A stretch of DNA of 58,904 nucleotides from Anaeromyxobacter oryzisoli (GTDB lineage: Bacteria; Myxococcota; Myxococcia; Myxococcales; Anaeromyxobacteraceae). Below, piece after piece: positions 47,064 to 56,783 of this stretch. The position numbers and the translations under genes are program-made. The notes under the pieces were generated by a model, which was not told where the DNA came from, did no database searches, and saw nothing but the letters and a program-made list of their open reading frames with translations. Position 1 is the first letter of the stretch; every line of letters begins with the position of its first letter. The DNA lies in assembly GCF_022690765.1 (NCBI RefSeq), contig NZ_JALCZA010000025.1, forward strand, positions 1 to 58,904, in the 5' to 3' direction.

Positions 47064-48424
47064 CGCTCCGGCCGCGCAGCGTCCGGGCCCGCCTCGCGCT
47101 CTGGCACGCGGGGGTCCTCACGCTCCTCGTCTGCGCCTTCTCGGGCGCGGTCTACCTCCTCGTGCGCGGCCAGCTCCTCCGCGATCTGGACGAGCGGCTG
47201 GACCGGGATCTCGCGACCATCGAGCGGACCTACCGGCAGGCCGACTACGACCTCGCGGAGGTCGAGACCCGCGCCGGGGTCGAGCTCTTCGAGGTCACCC
47301 GCGGCGAGCGCGTCCTCTACCGGACGGCCGGCTGGACCCGGCTCGGGCTCGACCGGGCCGCGACGAGGGCGGCGCCGGCGAGCTGGTCCTCGCCGCGCGG
47401 CCCGTGGTACCGGGTCGAGGCGCGCTCTTGGGACGGCGTCCGGATCGCGGTCGCGGCCGACGAGGCGCTCACCCGCGCCGCCCTGGACCGGCTCGGGCTC
47501 GTCCTCGCCCTCGGGGTCCCCTGCGCGGCGCTGTTCGCGATGGGCGCCGGGTACCTCCTCGCGGGCCGCGTCCTGGCGCCGGTCGGCGCGATGGCCGAGC
47601 ACGCTCGGCGCATCACCGCCGAGTCGCTCGACGCGAGGCTGCCCGTCGAGGATCCGCGCGACGAGTTCGGCCAGCTCGCCGGGGTCTTCAACGACACGCT
47701 GGCGCGCCTGCACGACGCGTTCGAGCGGCTCCGCCGCTTCACCGCGGACGCGTCGCACGAGCTGCGGACGCCGCTCACCGCCCTGCGGAGCGTGGGCGAG
47801 GTGGCGCTCCAGGAGCCGCGCGAGCCGGCGGCCTACCGCGAGGTCGTCGGCAGCATGCTGGAGGAGGTGGAGCGGCTGACCGGGCTCGTCGAGAGCCTGC
47901 TGCTCCTCACGCGGGCCGACTCCGGGCGGGTCGCCGCCGCCCGGGAGGCGGTGGACCTCGACGCGCTCGCGACGGGCGCGGTGGACCACCTGCGCGTCCT
48001 CGCGGAGGAGAAGGGGCAGGTGCTCACGACGGAGCTCCCGGTCGCGGTCCGGGCGCGGTGCGCTCCCGCGCTGGTGCGCCAGGCGATCGTGAACCTCCTC
48101 GACAACGCCATCCAGTACACGCCGCCGGGCGGGATCATCCGCGTCCGGGCCCGGGTCCTCGCCTCGGGCGAGCCCGCCGTCGAGGTCGAGGACACCGGCC
48201 CGGGGATCGCCGCGGCGCACCTGGAGCGGATCTTCGAGCGCTTCTACCGGGTAGACGCGGACCGATCCCGGCGGACCGGCGGCGCCGGGCTCGGCCTCGC
48301 CATCGCGCGCTCGGTCGTCGGGGCGACCGGCGGGCGGATCGAGGTCCAGAGCGCGGAGGGCCGGGGGAGCCTCTTCCGGATCGTGCTCCCCGACGCGGGC
48401 GCGCCCGGCTCACCTCCCGCGTGA
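47060..48424 (+). CDS. Sensor histidine kinase
   Basis: A 454-residue membrane kinase: helix at about 14-36, periplasmic sensor of about 110 residues, second helix at about 150-175, HAMP, then the H-box SHELRTPL, N-box NLLDNAIQYTP, and G-boxes DTGPGI and GGAGLGLAIA. It should phosphorylate the response regulator whose gene it overlaps. The layout matches heavy-metal sensor kinases; the signal is unknown. Confidence 0.93.
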   Translation: MTLRPRSVRARLALWHAGVLTLLVCAFSGAVYLLVRGQLLRDLDERLDRDLATIERTYRQADYDLAEVETRAGVELFEVTRGERVLYRTAGWTRLGLDRAATRAAPASWSSPRGPWYRVEARSWDGVRIAVAADEALTRAALDRLGLVLALGVPCAALFAMGAGYLLAGRVLAPVGAMAEHARRITAESLDARLPVEDPRDEFGQLAGVFNDTLARLHDAFERLRRFTADASHELRTPLTALRSVGEVALQEPREPAAYREVVGSMLEEVERLTGLVESLLLLTRADSGRVAAAREAVDLDALATGAVDHLRVLAEEKGQVLTTELPVAVRARCAPALVRQAIVNLLDNAIQYTPPGGIIRVRARVLASGEPAVEVEDTGPGIAAAHLERIFERFYRVDADRSRRTGGAGLGLAIARSVVGATGGRIEVQSAEGRGSLFRIVLPDAGAPGSPPA

Positions 48425-48484
48425 GGCGATGATCCCTCGGCGGCTCGCCGTCACCTGGAACCGCCAGGAAGGCCGCGGCGCAGC

Positions 48485-49720
48485 TCATCCCAGTGGACCT
48501 CCGAACGGGCCGGGGGCGAAGGCGCGAAGGAGGCCGAGCACGCCTCCCCCGAGGACGACCGCGACGACGTTGAGGCGCCACTTCCAGAAGGTCATCGCCA
48601 CGAACGCCGCCAGGCCGAGCACGACGGTGATCCAATCGATCGCGCCGCGCGGCATGAACGCGATCTTCGCGAGCGGGATCGAGATGGAGAAGATGAGCCC
48701 GACGACGCCCGAGGTGACGCCCTTCAGGAACTCCTTCAGGCCGGGTCTCGAGGTGAGCCAGTTCATGTAGCGGGCCGCCGGGAGGACGAAGAGGAAGGAC
48801 GGCAGGAACAGCCAGACCGTGGAGAGCGTGGCGCCGGTCCACGGGATCCGGGCGCCGTGCCCGGCGAGGAAGCCGACGAAGATGCCGATCGAGATGAGCG
48901 GCCCGGGCGTGGTCTCGCCCAGCGCCAGCGCGTCGATCATCTGCCGGTCGCTGATCCACCCGTGGGTCGCGACCGCACCCTCGCGGATGTACGGCAGGAC
49001 GGCGTAAGCGCCGCCGAAGGAGAAGAGCCCGACCTTGAAGAAGAACACCGAGATGTCGAACGCGCGCCTCGCCGCGGACTCGGCGGCGTCCGCGCGAGCC
49101 GCGGCGAGGAACGCGGCGGTCGTCGCCGCGGCCCGCGCCCAGGGGCCGACTCGCCGCCACGCGATGAAGAGGAGCCCGCAGGCGAACAGCACCAGCAGGA
49201 ACGGGAGCTTCAGGAAGTAGAACGAGACGAAGGCCGCGATCGCGAGGACGACCGGGAAGACGCCCTTCAGCGCGGCGCGCGAGATCCGGACCAGCGCGGC
49301 GAGGAGGAGGGCGAGCCCGACCGGACGGAACCCCCAGAGCACCCCGAGCACCTGGGGCGTCTTCCCGTAATGAACGTAGATCCACGCGAGGGCGGACAGG
49401 GTGATGTAGCCGGGCAGGATGAAGAGCACGCCCGCGAGGATCCCGCCGCGGTAGCCGCCCTTCTTGTAGCCGACGTAGATGGCGAGCTGGAGCGCCTCCG
49501 GGCCGGGGAGCAGGTGGCAGAAGTTGAGCGCGCGGATGAACTCGTCCTCGCCGATCCACCTCTGCCGCTCCACCATCTGGAGGTGCATGAGGCCGATCTG
49601 GCCGACCGGCCCGCCGAACGCGAGCCACCCGAGCTTGAGGAAGTACCAGAAGAGCTCGCGCCACGAGACGCGCTCGGCCTCGGGCGGTGCTTCCGCGCGC
49701 GACTGGAGGCGGTCGTGCAA
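48485..49720 (-). CDS. chrA: Chromate efflux transporter ChrA
   Basis: A 411-residue CHR-family antiporter with the two homologous halves expected for the long form, marked by GWLAFGGPVGQIGLMH and FSFGGAYAVLPYI and by LLPGPEALQ and ETTPGPLIS. It pumps chromate out of the cytoplasm. The frame starts with TTG, nine bases after the DUF1259 stop. It is the last gene of the operon SOD-like, DUF1259, chrA. Confidence 0.93.
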   Translation of the reverse strand: MHDRLQSRAEAPPEAERVSWRELFWYFLKLGWLAFGGPVGQIGLMHLQMVERQRWIGEDEFIRALNFCHLLPGPEALQLAIYVGYKKGGYRGGILAGVLFILPGYITLSALAWIYVHYGKTPQVLGVLWGFRPVGLALLLAALVRISRAALKGVFPVVLAIAAFVSFYFLKLPFLLVLFACGLLFIAWRRVGPWARAAATTAAFLAAARADAAESAARRAFDISVFFFKVGLFSFGGAYAVLPYIREGAVATHGWISDRQMIDALALGETTPGPLISIGIFVGFLAGHGARIPWTGATLSTVWLFLPSFLFVLPAARYMNWLTSRPGLKEFLKGVTSGVVGLIFSISIPLAKIAFMPRGAIDWITVVLGLAAFVAMTFWKWRLNVVAVVLGGGVLGLLRAFAPGPFGGPLG

Positions 49721-49729
49721 GCGCGCTGC

Positions 49730-50764
49730 TCACCTCGTCCCGACTTGCGTGGACGTGCGGTCGAGCGCGGCGCGCAGCCCCCGGGCGAGGTCCTGAGCAG
49801 GCCCGACGCCCCAGTAGTGCAGGAACATCATCCGCGGCTCCTCACCGGTCATGTGCTGGTGGATCGCGACGATGTCGATCCTGGCGCCGCGGAGCGCCTT
49901 CAGCACTCCCTGCAGCTCGCTCTCGAGCATGGCGAAGTCGCCGTCGACGACCGCTCGCTCGTCCGACCCGGCGAAGGCGGCCCAGGTGTTCACGCCCATG
50001 GAGTTGCCGACCTTCGTCCCGTGCATGCGGATCGTGCGGCCGATCTCGACCTTGTAGACGCCCTGGTTGGCCTTGCCCTCGGCGCCGAGGATCGCCGCAA
50101 TCTTCGCGGTGTCGAGCGAAGATTGCGCGGGGTCGATCTGAACCGATGGGGTCTCGCCCTTCCCGCCGGCCGTCTCCTTCAGCTTCGCGAACACCTTCCC
50201 GACGGCCCCCGCGAGCGCGCGCTGGTCGCCTGTGCCGCCGATGTGCATGAACATCACGCGCGGCGTCTCCCAGAAGAAGTGGTTGTGCAGCGCGGTCACC
50301 TCGAGGCCCGCGTCGAGCGCCGCGCTCATCACGGGGTTCACCTGGTCCTCCGTGAGCACGATGTCCCCCATCACCATGGTGTGCCCGTGCGACGGCTCGA
50401 ACGCGGCCCAGGCGGTGAGCCCCATGGATGTGGGGAGCTTCATGCCCGCCACGGTCGGCTGGAGGTCGCTCCGCGGGACGGAGACCTTGAACACGCCTTC
50501 CTTCCGGTCGATCTGCCCCTTCGCGCCCGTGAGCTGCTCGATGGCCGCGGTGTCGAGGCCGGGCACGTCCGGAGCCGCCTTGGCCGCCTGCCCGATCCCG
50601 GCGGCCAGCGTCACCTTCGAGTTCGGGAGTGCCTGCATCAGCGCCCCCGTGCCCGCGGGCTCCTCGTCCCTCTCGTCTTCGTCCGCGCGCGCAACGCCGA
50701 GGAGGGCAACGGTCGCTCCCGCCAGCGCGACCATCCCCCATGTCACCGTCACCCTGGATTCCAT
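49730..50764 (-). CDS. Secreted DUF1259 protein
   Basis: A 344-residue protein with a signal peptide (cleavage near GVARAD) and two related DUF1259 (LppY/LpqO-type) halves, each with a MG-x-TAWAAF-like motif and a His-rich segment ([20 protein letters not shown] and [20 protein letters not shown]). The paired HNH/HQH and FxHxxG motifs look like metal-binding sites. The function is unproven. The start overlaps the SOD-like gene end by 16 bp; an upstream ATG at 50776 is possible. It lies between the SOD-like and chrA genes in one operon. Confidence 0.8.
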   Translation of the reverse strand: MESRVTVTWGMVALAGATVALLGVARADEDERDEEPAGTGALMQALPNSKVTLAAGIGQAAKAAPDVPGLDTAAIEQLTGAKGQIDRKEGVFKVSVPRSDLQPTVAGMKLPTSMGLTAWAAFEPSHGHTMVMGDIVLTEDQVNPVMSAALDAGLEVTALHNHFFWETPRVMFMHIGGTGDQRALAGAVGKVFAKLKETAGGKGETPSVQIDPAQSSLDTAKIAAILGAEGKANQGVYKVEIGRTIRMHGTKVGNSMGVNTWAAFAGSDERAVVDGDFAMLESELQGVLKALRGARIDIVAIHQHMTGEEPRMMFLHYWGVGPAQDLARGLRAALDRTSTQVGTR

Positions 50765-51435
50765 GTCGTTTCCCATGTCTCGTGATCGCCCTGCCGTGGC
50801 GCGGTGGCCTCCAAGAGCCGCTGCCGGACCTGGTCCCAGTCGACGTTCCGCATGAACGCGTCCACGTAGCGGGCGGCGGCGGCGCCGTAGTCGAGGTGAT
50901 AGGCGTGCTCGTACATGTCGAGCACGAGCAGGGGGTGGCTCTCCGGAGCACCGCTCGTGTGATCCCAGGCCCAGTAGTTGTGGAGCTCCCCCCGCGAGGT
51001 GACGGCGAGGATGGCCCATCCCGAGCCGCCGGCCAGCGCATTGGCGGTCCGGCGGAACTCGGCCTCCCAGCGCGAGAACGAACCGAAGGCCCGCGCGAGG
51101 ATCCGGTCCATCGTCTCGCCCGCGGCGCCGTCGCCGCCGAGGTTGCCGAAGTAGAGCTCGTGCAAGCGGACGGACCCGGTTCGCAGCAGCTCCTCGCGTT
51201 TGATGTCACCGTAGACGTAGGGCGGCAGCTCGGCGTCCTCGAGCATCGAGGCGAGCCGCTGCTCGATGGCGTTCAGCGCCTTGACCGCGCCGCAGTAGTT
51301 GTTCTCCCAGTGGGAGCGGAGGAGGCGCTCGGAGAGGCCCGGCAGCTTCGCGGGGTCGAACGGCAGCGGACGCGGCTCGTGGTTCCCCGCGAACGCAGGC
51401 GCGGTCCCCGCCGCGTGGGGTGATTCGTTCGCCAT
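50749..51435 (-). CDS. Fe/Mn superoxide dismutase-like protein
   Basis: A 228-residue SOD-fold protein. The four metal ligands can be placed: His in LLRSHWEN, His in RLHELYF, Asp and His in [12 protein letters not shown]. Second-shell residues are changed: the HHxxYV region reads NNYCGAV, so the gateway Tyr is Ala, and the Trp of DVWEHAY is Tyr. It may have low dismutase activity or another redox role. GGAGGTGCC before ATG supports the start. It heads the operon with DUF1259 and chrA and is divergent from chrB. Confidence 0.82.
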   Translation of the reverse strand: MANESPHAAGTAPAFAGNHEPRPLPFDPAKLPGLSERLLRSHWENNYCGAVKALNAIEQRLASMLEDAELPPYVYGDIKREELLRTGSVRLHELYFGNLGGDGAAGETMDRILARAFGSFSRWEAEFRRTANALAGGSGWAILAVTSRGELHNYWAWDHTSGAPESHPLLVLDMYEHAYHLDYGAAAARYVDAFMRNVDWDQVRQRLLEATAPRQGDHETWETTWNPG

Positions 51436-51510
51436 GGCACCTCCTCGCCCCGTCGGGCGTCGGCGCGGGCACCGACACGCTCGGGAGACATCGTGATCCG
51501 AGTCACTCGC

Positions 51511-51539
51511 GATGTAACAACTGTACCTGACGGATTCAA
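51511..51539 (-). promoter_or_regulatory. Promoter/operator module of the SOD-like-DUF1259-chrA operon
   Basis: On the minus strand: TTGAAT (51539-51534), 10 bp, then CAGTTGTTACATC (51523-51511). TTGAAT fits a -35 and TTACAT a -10. The same module occurs in front of chrB. Confidence 0.6.
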
Positions 51540-51682
51540 CACACCGTCCGCGCGGGGGCCATCCCGAGGTGCGGGGCGGCGGGCCTCCGATCGAGAGGGC
51601 GGCCGGGATACCTCGAGGGCCGGTGGTGATTGTCGCCGCGGAGTCGTCGTGATCGGGAGGCGCCTCGCCCGACCGCGGACCA

Positions 51683-51710
51683 TTGAATCTCGAGATGCAG
51701 TTGTTATATC
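51683..51710 (+). promoter_or_regulatory. Promoter/operator module of chrB
   Basis: TTGAAT (51683-51688), 9 bp, then CAGTTGTTATATC (51698-51710), ending 12 bp before the chrB ATG. It matches the divergent module in 12 of 13 bases of the second element and in all six bases of the first, suggesting one regulator (likely ChrB itself) for both directions. Confidence 0.6.
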
Positions 51711-51722
51711 CGGGACAGGTCA

Positions 51723-52718
51723 ATGCGACCTCAGGACGCGAGCGCGGGAGCCGCGAAGACCCGCTGGCTCTTGCTGATTCATCAGATCCCGCCACGGCCC
51801 GCCTACCTGCGCGTGAAGGTCGGCAGGCACCTCCAGCGCGTCGGGGCGGTGGCCATCAAGAACTCGGTCTACGCGCTGCCGCGGAACGACGAGACCCAGG
51901 AGGACTTCCAGTGGGTCCTGCGCGAGGTGGTAAAGGGGGGCGGCGACGCGTCGATCGTCGAGGCGCAGTTCGTCGACGGCTTGTCGGACGACCAGGTGCT
52001 CGCGCTGTTCCAGTCCGCGAGGGAGGCGGACTACCGGACCCTCGCGGAAGAGGCGCGCAGGGTCGCCGGGTCGCTCCCCAGGCGGGGGTCTCCTCCCGAG
52101 AACCGCCGGAACGAGGTGGCGAACCAGATCGCTCGGCTCAGGCAGCGGCTGTCGGAGCTCGAGGCGATCGACTTCTTCGGGGCGCCTGGGCGTGAGATCG
52201 CCGAGGGCGTCGTGTCCGCGATGGAGGGGCGCATGAAACCCATCGAGCCGCGCGAGCCGCCGAAGCCCGCGCTCCGCCGGGAGGAGTACCGGGGGCGGAC
52301 CTGGGTCACCCGGTCCGGGATCAAGGTCGATCGGATGGCGAGCGCCTGGCTCATCCGGAAGCACATCGACCCGCAGGCACGGTTCAAGTTCGTGCCGGCG
52401 AAGGGATACCGGCCGCAGCAGGGCGAGCTCCGGTTCGACATGTTCGACGCGGAGTTCACGCACGATGGCGAGCTCTGCACCTTCGAGGTCCTCCTCGAGC
52501 GGTTCGGGATCGACGACCCCGCGCTCCGCGCGATCGCCGAGATCGTGCACGACGTCGACGTGAAGGACGCGAAGTACGGCCGCGAGGAGGCGCCGGGGGT
52601 GGGCCAGGTGGTCGCCGGGATCGCGGCCGCGCACCCGGACGACGAGGCGCGCCTCGAGCGCGGCGCGGCCCTGTTCGACGACCTGTACGCGCTCCATCGC
52701 GGCGCGTCGAGGCGCTGA
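51723..52718 (+). CDS. chrB: Chromate resistance regulator ChrB
   Basis: A 331-residue ChrB. The N-terminal half ([39 protein letters not shown]-like) is the DNA-binding part; the C-terminal half is the ChrB-C domain ([41 protein letters not shown]). In Ochrobactrum and Cupriavidus ChrB acts as a chromate-responsive regulator of chrA. The divergent arrangement with nearly identical promoter modules supports that here. Confidence 0.92.
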   Translation: MRPQDASAGAAKTRWLLLIHQIPPRPAYLRVKVGRHLQRVGAVAIKNSVYALPRNDETQEDFQWVLREVVKGGGDASIVEAQFVDGLSDDQVLALFQSAREADYRTLAEEARRVAGSLPRRGSPPENRRNEVANQIARLRQRLSELEAIDFFGAPGREIAEGVVSAMEGRMKPIEPREPPKPALRREEYRGRTWVTRSGIKVDRMASAWLIRKHIDPQARFKFVPAKGYRPQQGELRFDMFDAEFTHDGELCTFEVLLERFGIDDPALRAIAEIVHDVDVKDAKYGREEAPGVGQVVAGIAAAHPDDEARLERGAALFDDLYALHRGASRR

Positions 52719-52818
52719 ACGCCGAGCGACGGACCCGACCGCTTCGGCCGGCGGTCGTTATGTGAAAATGGGGACGTTCTGTCGCCCGCGCGGCGACCGG
52801 CCCCGACGAGGGCGCATC

Positions 52819-53292
52819 ATGAAATGGATCACCCGCTCCGGCGTGAAGGTCGATCGCGTCGCGTGCCCTTGGCTCATCCGGAGGTTCGTGGACCCGGATG
52901 CCGAGTTCCTGTTCGTTCCTGCCGATCAGGTCATGCAGGTCGCGAGTCGCGAGGGGGCGACGCCCTACGATGCCGCTGGGGCGGAGCTGAACCACCGCGG
53001 GAAGGAGTGCTCCTTCGACGCGTTCTGCCGGAAGTTCGGCCTCCTGGAGAGGGACCCCGCCCTCGTGCTGATGGCCAAGATCGTGAACGGCGCCGACACG
53101 GACAACACGCTCTGGGACCAGCCGGAGAGCTGGGGCCTCGAGGCGATCGCCGAAGGGTTCCGCCACCTCGGCTTCAGGGACGACCACGAGATCAACGCGG
53201 CCGAGCGGATCGTGTACGACGCGCTCTACGCGTACTGCCAGCAGTGCGTCGGGAAGGGGCGGCCGGACGGGCAGTTCCGGAAGGTGGGCTGA
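52819..53292 (+). CDS. Stand-alone ChrB C-terminal-domain protein
   Basis: A 157-residue protein equal to the C-terminal half of ChrB (MKWITRSGVKVDRVACPWLI, AELNHRGKECSFDAFCRKFGL, LWDQPESWGLEAIAEGFRHLG) without the DNA-binding half. The start is the ATG at 52819, not an in-frame ATG further upstream. It carries five cysteines, two of them in CQQC near the C-terminus. It likely comes from duplication of chrB and lies 100 bp downstream of it. Confidence 0.88.
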   Translation: MKWITRSGVKVDRVACPWLIRRFVDPDAEFLFVPADQVMQVASREGATPYDAAGAELNHRGKECSFDAFCRKFGLLERDPALVLMAKIVNGADTDNTLWDQPESWGLEAIAEGFRHLGFRDDHEINAAERIVYDALYAYCQQCVGKGRPDGQFRKVG

Positions 53293-53328
53293 CCGCGATA
53301 GCTGCGCTGTGTTGCTGCGGCGCGCGGC

Positions 53329-53882
53329 TCAGTGGTCGTGGCGGTGGTGGATGTCCGGCAGGTGCGAATGGTCGTGCTCGAGCCGCTCGTGCCTGTGCGC
53401 GTGCGAATGCGGCTCCGTGACCGATGCGTCGTGCGCGTGCACGTGATGCGCGTCGTGCACATGGGCGTGCTCGTGCACGAGCGGCTCGTGGACGTGCGGG
53501 TGCGCGTGGCGCGCGCGGACGACGACGATGATTCCGAGGGCCATGACGGCGCCCGCGAAGAGGTGAGCGGCAGGCGGGCGCTCGCCCAGGAGCGGGACCG
53601 CCAGCAGGGCGCCGATGAAGGGCGCCGTCGCGAAGTAGGCCGCCTGCCGCGCCGCGCCGATGGCGCGAACGGCGAGGAGGAAGAGTACGAGACTGGCTCC
53701 GTACCCGAGAGCGCCGGTGAGGAGCGCCGCGGACACGCGTGCATCAGTGGGCCCGAACCGGGCACGAGGAGCTTCGCGACGGGCGTGCTCGCCCCGAAGA
53801 GAGCGGCAGCCAGGAGTCCGATCGCTGGGCCGTGGGAAGAGAAGCGTGCGGAAGCTTCGGATTGACGTGGGATACCCGGCAT
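53329..53882 (-). pseudogene. Decayed EamA/DMT transporter with His-rich tail
   Basis: Two frames together give fragments of one DMT permease. The first (start near 53882: MPGIPRQSEASARF, then AIGLLAAALFGASTPVAKLL) has only the first membrane helix; the second resumes with LLTGALGYGASLVLFLLAVR and two more helices, then a tail of about 60 residues with over 20 His. The central helices of a normal 300-residue protein are missing and the phase changes near 53735-53760. So an internal deletion with frameshift is likely. His tails of this kind suggest metal binding, fitting the metal-resistance setting. Confidence 0.6.
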
Positions 53883-54011
53883 CGCAATCGACCAGAAAAC
53901 ACCGCACGAGGAAGACGGGCCACTGCTCGTGGGCCGTCGGAGATCCTCGATCACGATCTGCCACGGCGCGTCCATCACGACATCGCCGTCAGCGCCTCCG
54001 TGACGAGGAGG

Positions 54012-55007
54012 TCATTGTACGACGCTCTTTCGAGTGCCCGGACTCCGAAGCGAGTTGGGGTCGCCGTCGGAGGCGCGCGCGCCGGGCGCGTGAGCGCCGA
54101 GGAACCGCGCGACGCGCGCACGGGCCTGCTCCCGGTGCGTGAAGATGGCGACGTGCCGTCCGCCCTCGAGGGCGAGCAGCTCGGCGCGGGGGACCCGGGC
54201 GGCCATCTCCTCCGCCTGCTCGAACGGCGCGGCCTCGTCGGACGTGCCGTGCACCACGAGGAGCGGCGCCGCGAGCCGCTCCAGCGGGAAGGAGAGCTCG
54301 CTCCGGGTCACGGCGACGTCGTTCTCCGTGCCCGGCAGCCGGAGCGCCATCCGCTCCAGCGTGGAGGACTGCAGCTCGCGCAGCAGCGGCCCGACCTCCG
54401 GGTTGCGAAGCGTGCGCGCGCGCAGCTCGGGATCCGGGATCGAGCGGCGGGCCGCCTCCTCCGGATCGCGCTCCGCTCGCCGCCGCATCGCCGCGACGAG
54501 CGGACCGCAGCGGGCCATGAGCCGCATGACGTACCAGCCCAGGGGCAGCCGGGCCTCGACGCGCCGGCACACCGACGACACCATCACCACCCCCCAGCAG
54601 CGATCGGGGTGATCGAGCGCGAACGCGAGCGCGGACGGGCCGCCGCCGGAGACGGCCATCACCGCGGCGCGCTCGATGCCGAGCGCGTCGAGCAGATCGC
54701 GGTAGAGCGCGCCCTGCTCCGCCGGCGTCCGGGCCAGGGACAGGGCCGTCCCGAGGTACCCCGGACGCGACGGCGCGACGTACCGGAACGCGGGATCGCC
54801 CACGGTGCGCGCGAGCAGCAGCCCCTGATCCCAGCCCCCCAGGGCGCCGTGGAGGGAGAGCACGGTGGGCCCCTCGCCGCGGATCGCGCACTCCACCGGC
54901 CCTCGTCGCGTCTGCACCACGACCAGGCGGGAGTCGCCCGCCCCGTCCATCGCCGTCGTCTTCGTCCTCGCCGCCGTTCCCATCGGTGCAGAGCGCTCCG
55001 TGTCCAT
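54012..55007 (-). CDS. Alpha/beta hydrolase
   Basis: A 331-residue alpha/beta-hydrolase with the oxyanion-loop LHGALGGWDQ, the nucleophile elbow AVSGGGPSAL (Ala instead of the usual first Gly), acidic residue region VVHGTSDEAAPF and catalytic His in GGRHVAIF. Probably a cytoplasmic esterase or related enzyme; substrate unknown. AGGAGG precedes the ATG. The AraC regulator gene lies just upstream on the same strand. Confidence 0.85.
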   Translation of the reverse strand: MDTERSAPMGTAARTKTTAMDGAGDSRLVVVQTRRGPVECAIRGEGPTVLSLHGALGGWDQGLLLARTVGDPAFRYVAPSRPGYLGTALSLARTPAEQGALYRDLLDALGIERAAVMAVSGGGPSALAFALDHPDRCWGVVMVSSVCRRVEARLPLGWYVMRLMARCGPLVAAMRRRAERDPEEAARRSIPDPELRARTLRNPEVGPLLRELQSSTLERMALRLPGTENDVAVTRSELSFPLERLAAPLLVVHGTSDEAAPFEQAEEMAARVPRAELLALEGGRHVAIFTHREQARARVARFLGAHAPGARASDGDPNSLRSPGTRKSVVQ

Positions 55008-55101
55008 GTCGTCCTCCTGGCGGCCCGCTTCCTAGCCCCTCCCTGTCCCGCGCGTCTTGTGAGAACGCGACAGGCTCGCGGGAGCGGCCGGCGAAGCGAG
55101 G

Positions 55102-56040
55102 CTAGGAATGGTGCCGGTGGATGACCCGGGTCTCGGCGCGCGCGAGGAGGCGGCTGCGGCACGCGTCCTCGTCCCGTGGCAGGCGCGCGGTCAACGCCTT
55201 GAAGTCGCGGATCAGGTGCGGCTGGTCCGCGTAGCCGCAGGCGAGGGCGAGCTCGGCGAGCGTCCCGAACGCGCCGGAGCGCAGCGCCCCGAGGACGTGC
55301 CGCAGCCGGACCAGCCGGATCAGCCGCTTCGGCGTCATGCCGAGCTGGTCCCTGAAGCGGCGCTCCAGGGTCCGGGCGTGGAGACCGAGCTCGGCCGCGA
55401 GCTGGTCCACGCGGAGCTGCCCGCGCCGCGCCTCGAGCAGGAGCGCGCCGCGCCGGCAGTGGACGTCCTCGACGAGCGAACGGTCCTGCCCACCTGCCAG
55501 CTCCGCGAGCGCGCGCCGCCGCGAGCCGACGTCGGGCAGCGCGCTCAGTCGATCCGCCACCTCCTCCACCGGAACGCCGCCGAGCCGGGTGACCTCGACG
55601 AGCCCGTCGGTCAGGTCCGAGGAGCGGACGTCCGCGAGCCGGGGCGCCTGACCGGCCAGGAACCGGATCCCGAGGTACTCGGCGCCCGTGGCGCGCTCGA
55701 TGGTGGCCCGCTCCGTGGCCGGGCCGAGGAGGACGGCGCGGCACCCCTCCGGCGAGCGCCGGAAGACGAGGTGCACGCCGGCGTCGGGGAAGAAGTCGTG
55801 CAACGTCGTGGCACCCCTCGGGCCACCCGGCGCGCCGTCGCCCGAGGCGGACCAGAGGAGATCGATCCGGCGCGCGAGGTGCGCGGGCGGGCGATCGAAG
55901 ACGCCCGCGTCGGCCGCCTCGTCGCCGGGCACCCGCGGGCCGCGCTCGGCGGAGGTCTTCTCGGCGCGACGGGACGGCGAGCTGGACGGGCGCATCGGTC
56001 GGATCGCGAGCGCTGGCGCACGCTTCGCCGACGGTACCAC
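55102..56040 (-). CDS. AraC-family transcriptional regulator
   Basis: A 312-residue regulator (GTG start; ATG at 55995 is also possible) with an N-terminal DUF6597-like domain (RIDLLWSASGDG, PDAGVHLVFRRS) and a C-terminal double helix-turn-helix (LAAELGLHARTLERRFRDQL and LALACGYADQPHLIRDFKAL). It may control the hydrolase gene 94 bp downstream on the same strand. Confidence 0.88.
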   Translation of the reverse strand: MVPSAKRAPALAIRPMRPSSSPSRRAEKTSAERGPRVPGDEAADAGVFDRPPAHLARRIDLLWSASGDGAPGGPRGATTLHDFFPDAGVHLVFRRSPEGCRAVLLGPATERATIERATGAEYLGIRFLAGQAPRLADVRSSDLTDGLVEVTRLGGVPVEEVADRLSALPDVGSRRRALAELAGGQDRSLVEDVHCRRGALLLEARRGQLRVDQLAAELGLHARTLERRFRDQLGMTPKRLIRLVRLRHVLGALRSGAFGTLAELALACGYADQPHLIRDFKALTARLPRDEDACRSRLLARAETRVIHRHHS

Positions 56041-56121
56041 GCCGAGCGCGGAACACCGATGAGCACGAGGAGACGATGGGCCGCTCGCGCACCGTGCGCG
56101 CCCGGCTCACCACCCGCTTGA

Positions 56122-56160
56122 AAATAGAGGGGGCCGGCACCGAGCTGGCGCCGGCCCCCG
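56122..56160 (-). terminator. Strong intrinsic terminator, minus strand
   Basis: GGGGGCCGGC (56129-56138) pairs perfectly with GCCGGCCCCC (56150-56159). Read on the minus strand it is followed by TCTATTTTC (complement of GAAAATAGA). It would end transcripts coming from the Xre gene before they enter the AraC gene. Confidence 0.75.
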
Positions 56161-56399
56161 GCGGTCCGTCCGGGTCGGGGGGTACCCGGCCTTCTCGCCA
56201 AATCCACCACGGCGGCGCATCGGCATGGCCGCCGCTCGAGAGCGAGCTCGGGTGGGCGGCATCGGCGCCCTCGAGGACCTCGCGTGCTCACACACCGACG
56301 CTCGCGTCGTGTCCTTGAACCCTACTTCGACGTCCTCACGAAGTCAACGAAGCCGCGCCGAGGCGAGGGGCGAAGCCCCGGCCACGGGCCTCGTCGCCG

Positions 56400-56783
56400 T
56401 CAACGCTTGCCGGCGCGGAGGGAGGAGATCAGGGCCCCGAGGATGCGCACCGTCCGAGGCGACTCGGCCTTGAGGCGGCGCATGAGCCGCCGGAGCTCCG
56501 GCCGTCCCGCGTAGTCCGCCTCCGGCTCTCGCGCGGCGGCGCGCTCGGCCGCGTCGGCGGCCCGCTCCGTCCCGAGCCCGAGGAGCGTGTCCGTCCGGAC
56601 GCCGAGCGACTCGGAGAGCCGGACCAGCGTGTCGGCGCGGGGGAGGACGCCGCCACGCTCCAGCCGCCCGCACACCTCGACGGCGATCCCGACGCGCTCG
56701 GCGAGCTCCGCCTGGGTCCACCCGCGCGCCTGCCTCGCCGCTCTCAGCTGCTGCGCGAAGGTGGCGGCAAGCGACCTGGACAT
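56400..56783 (-). CDS. Xre-family helix-turn-helix regulator
   Basis: A 127-residue protein with an N-terminal HTH_3 domain (about 10-65: QLRAARQARGWTQAELAERV, CGRLERGGVLPRADTLVRLS) and a basic helical tail (RLMRRLKAESPRTVRILGAL). It is a probable DNA-binding regulator; targets are unknown. It is divergent from sbcD with a 155-bp gap and is followed by a strong terminator. Confidence 0.85.
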   Translation of the reverse strand: MSRSLAATFAQQLRAARQARGWTQAELAERVGIAVEVCGRLERGGVLPRADTLVRLSESLGVRTDTLLGLGTERAADAAERAAAREPEADYAGRPELRRLMRRLKAESPRTVRILGALISSLRAGKR

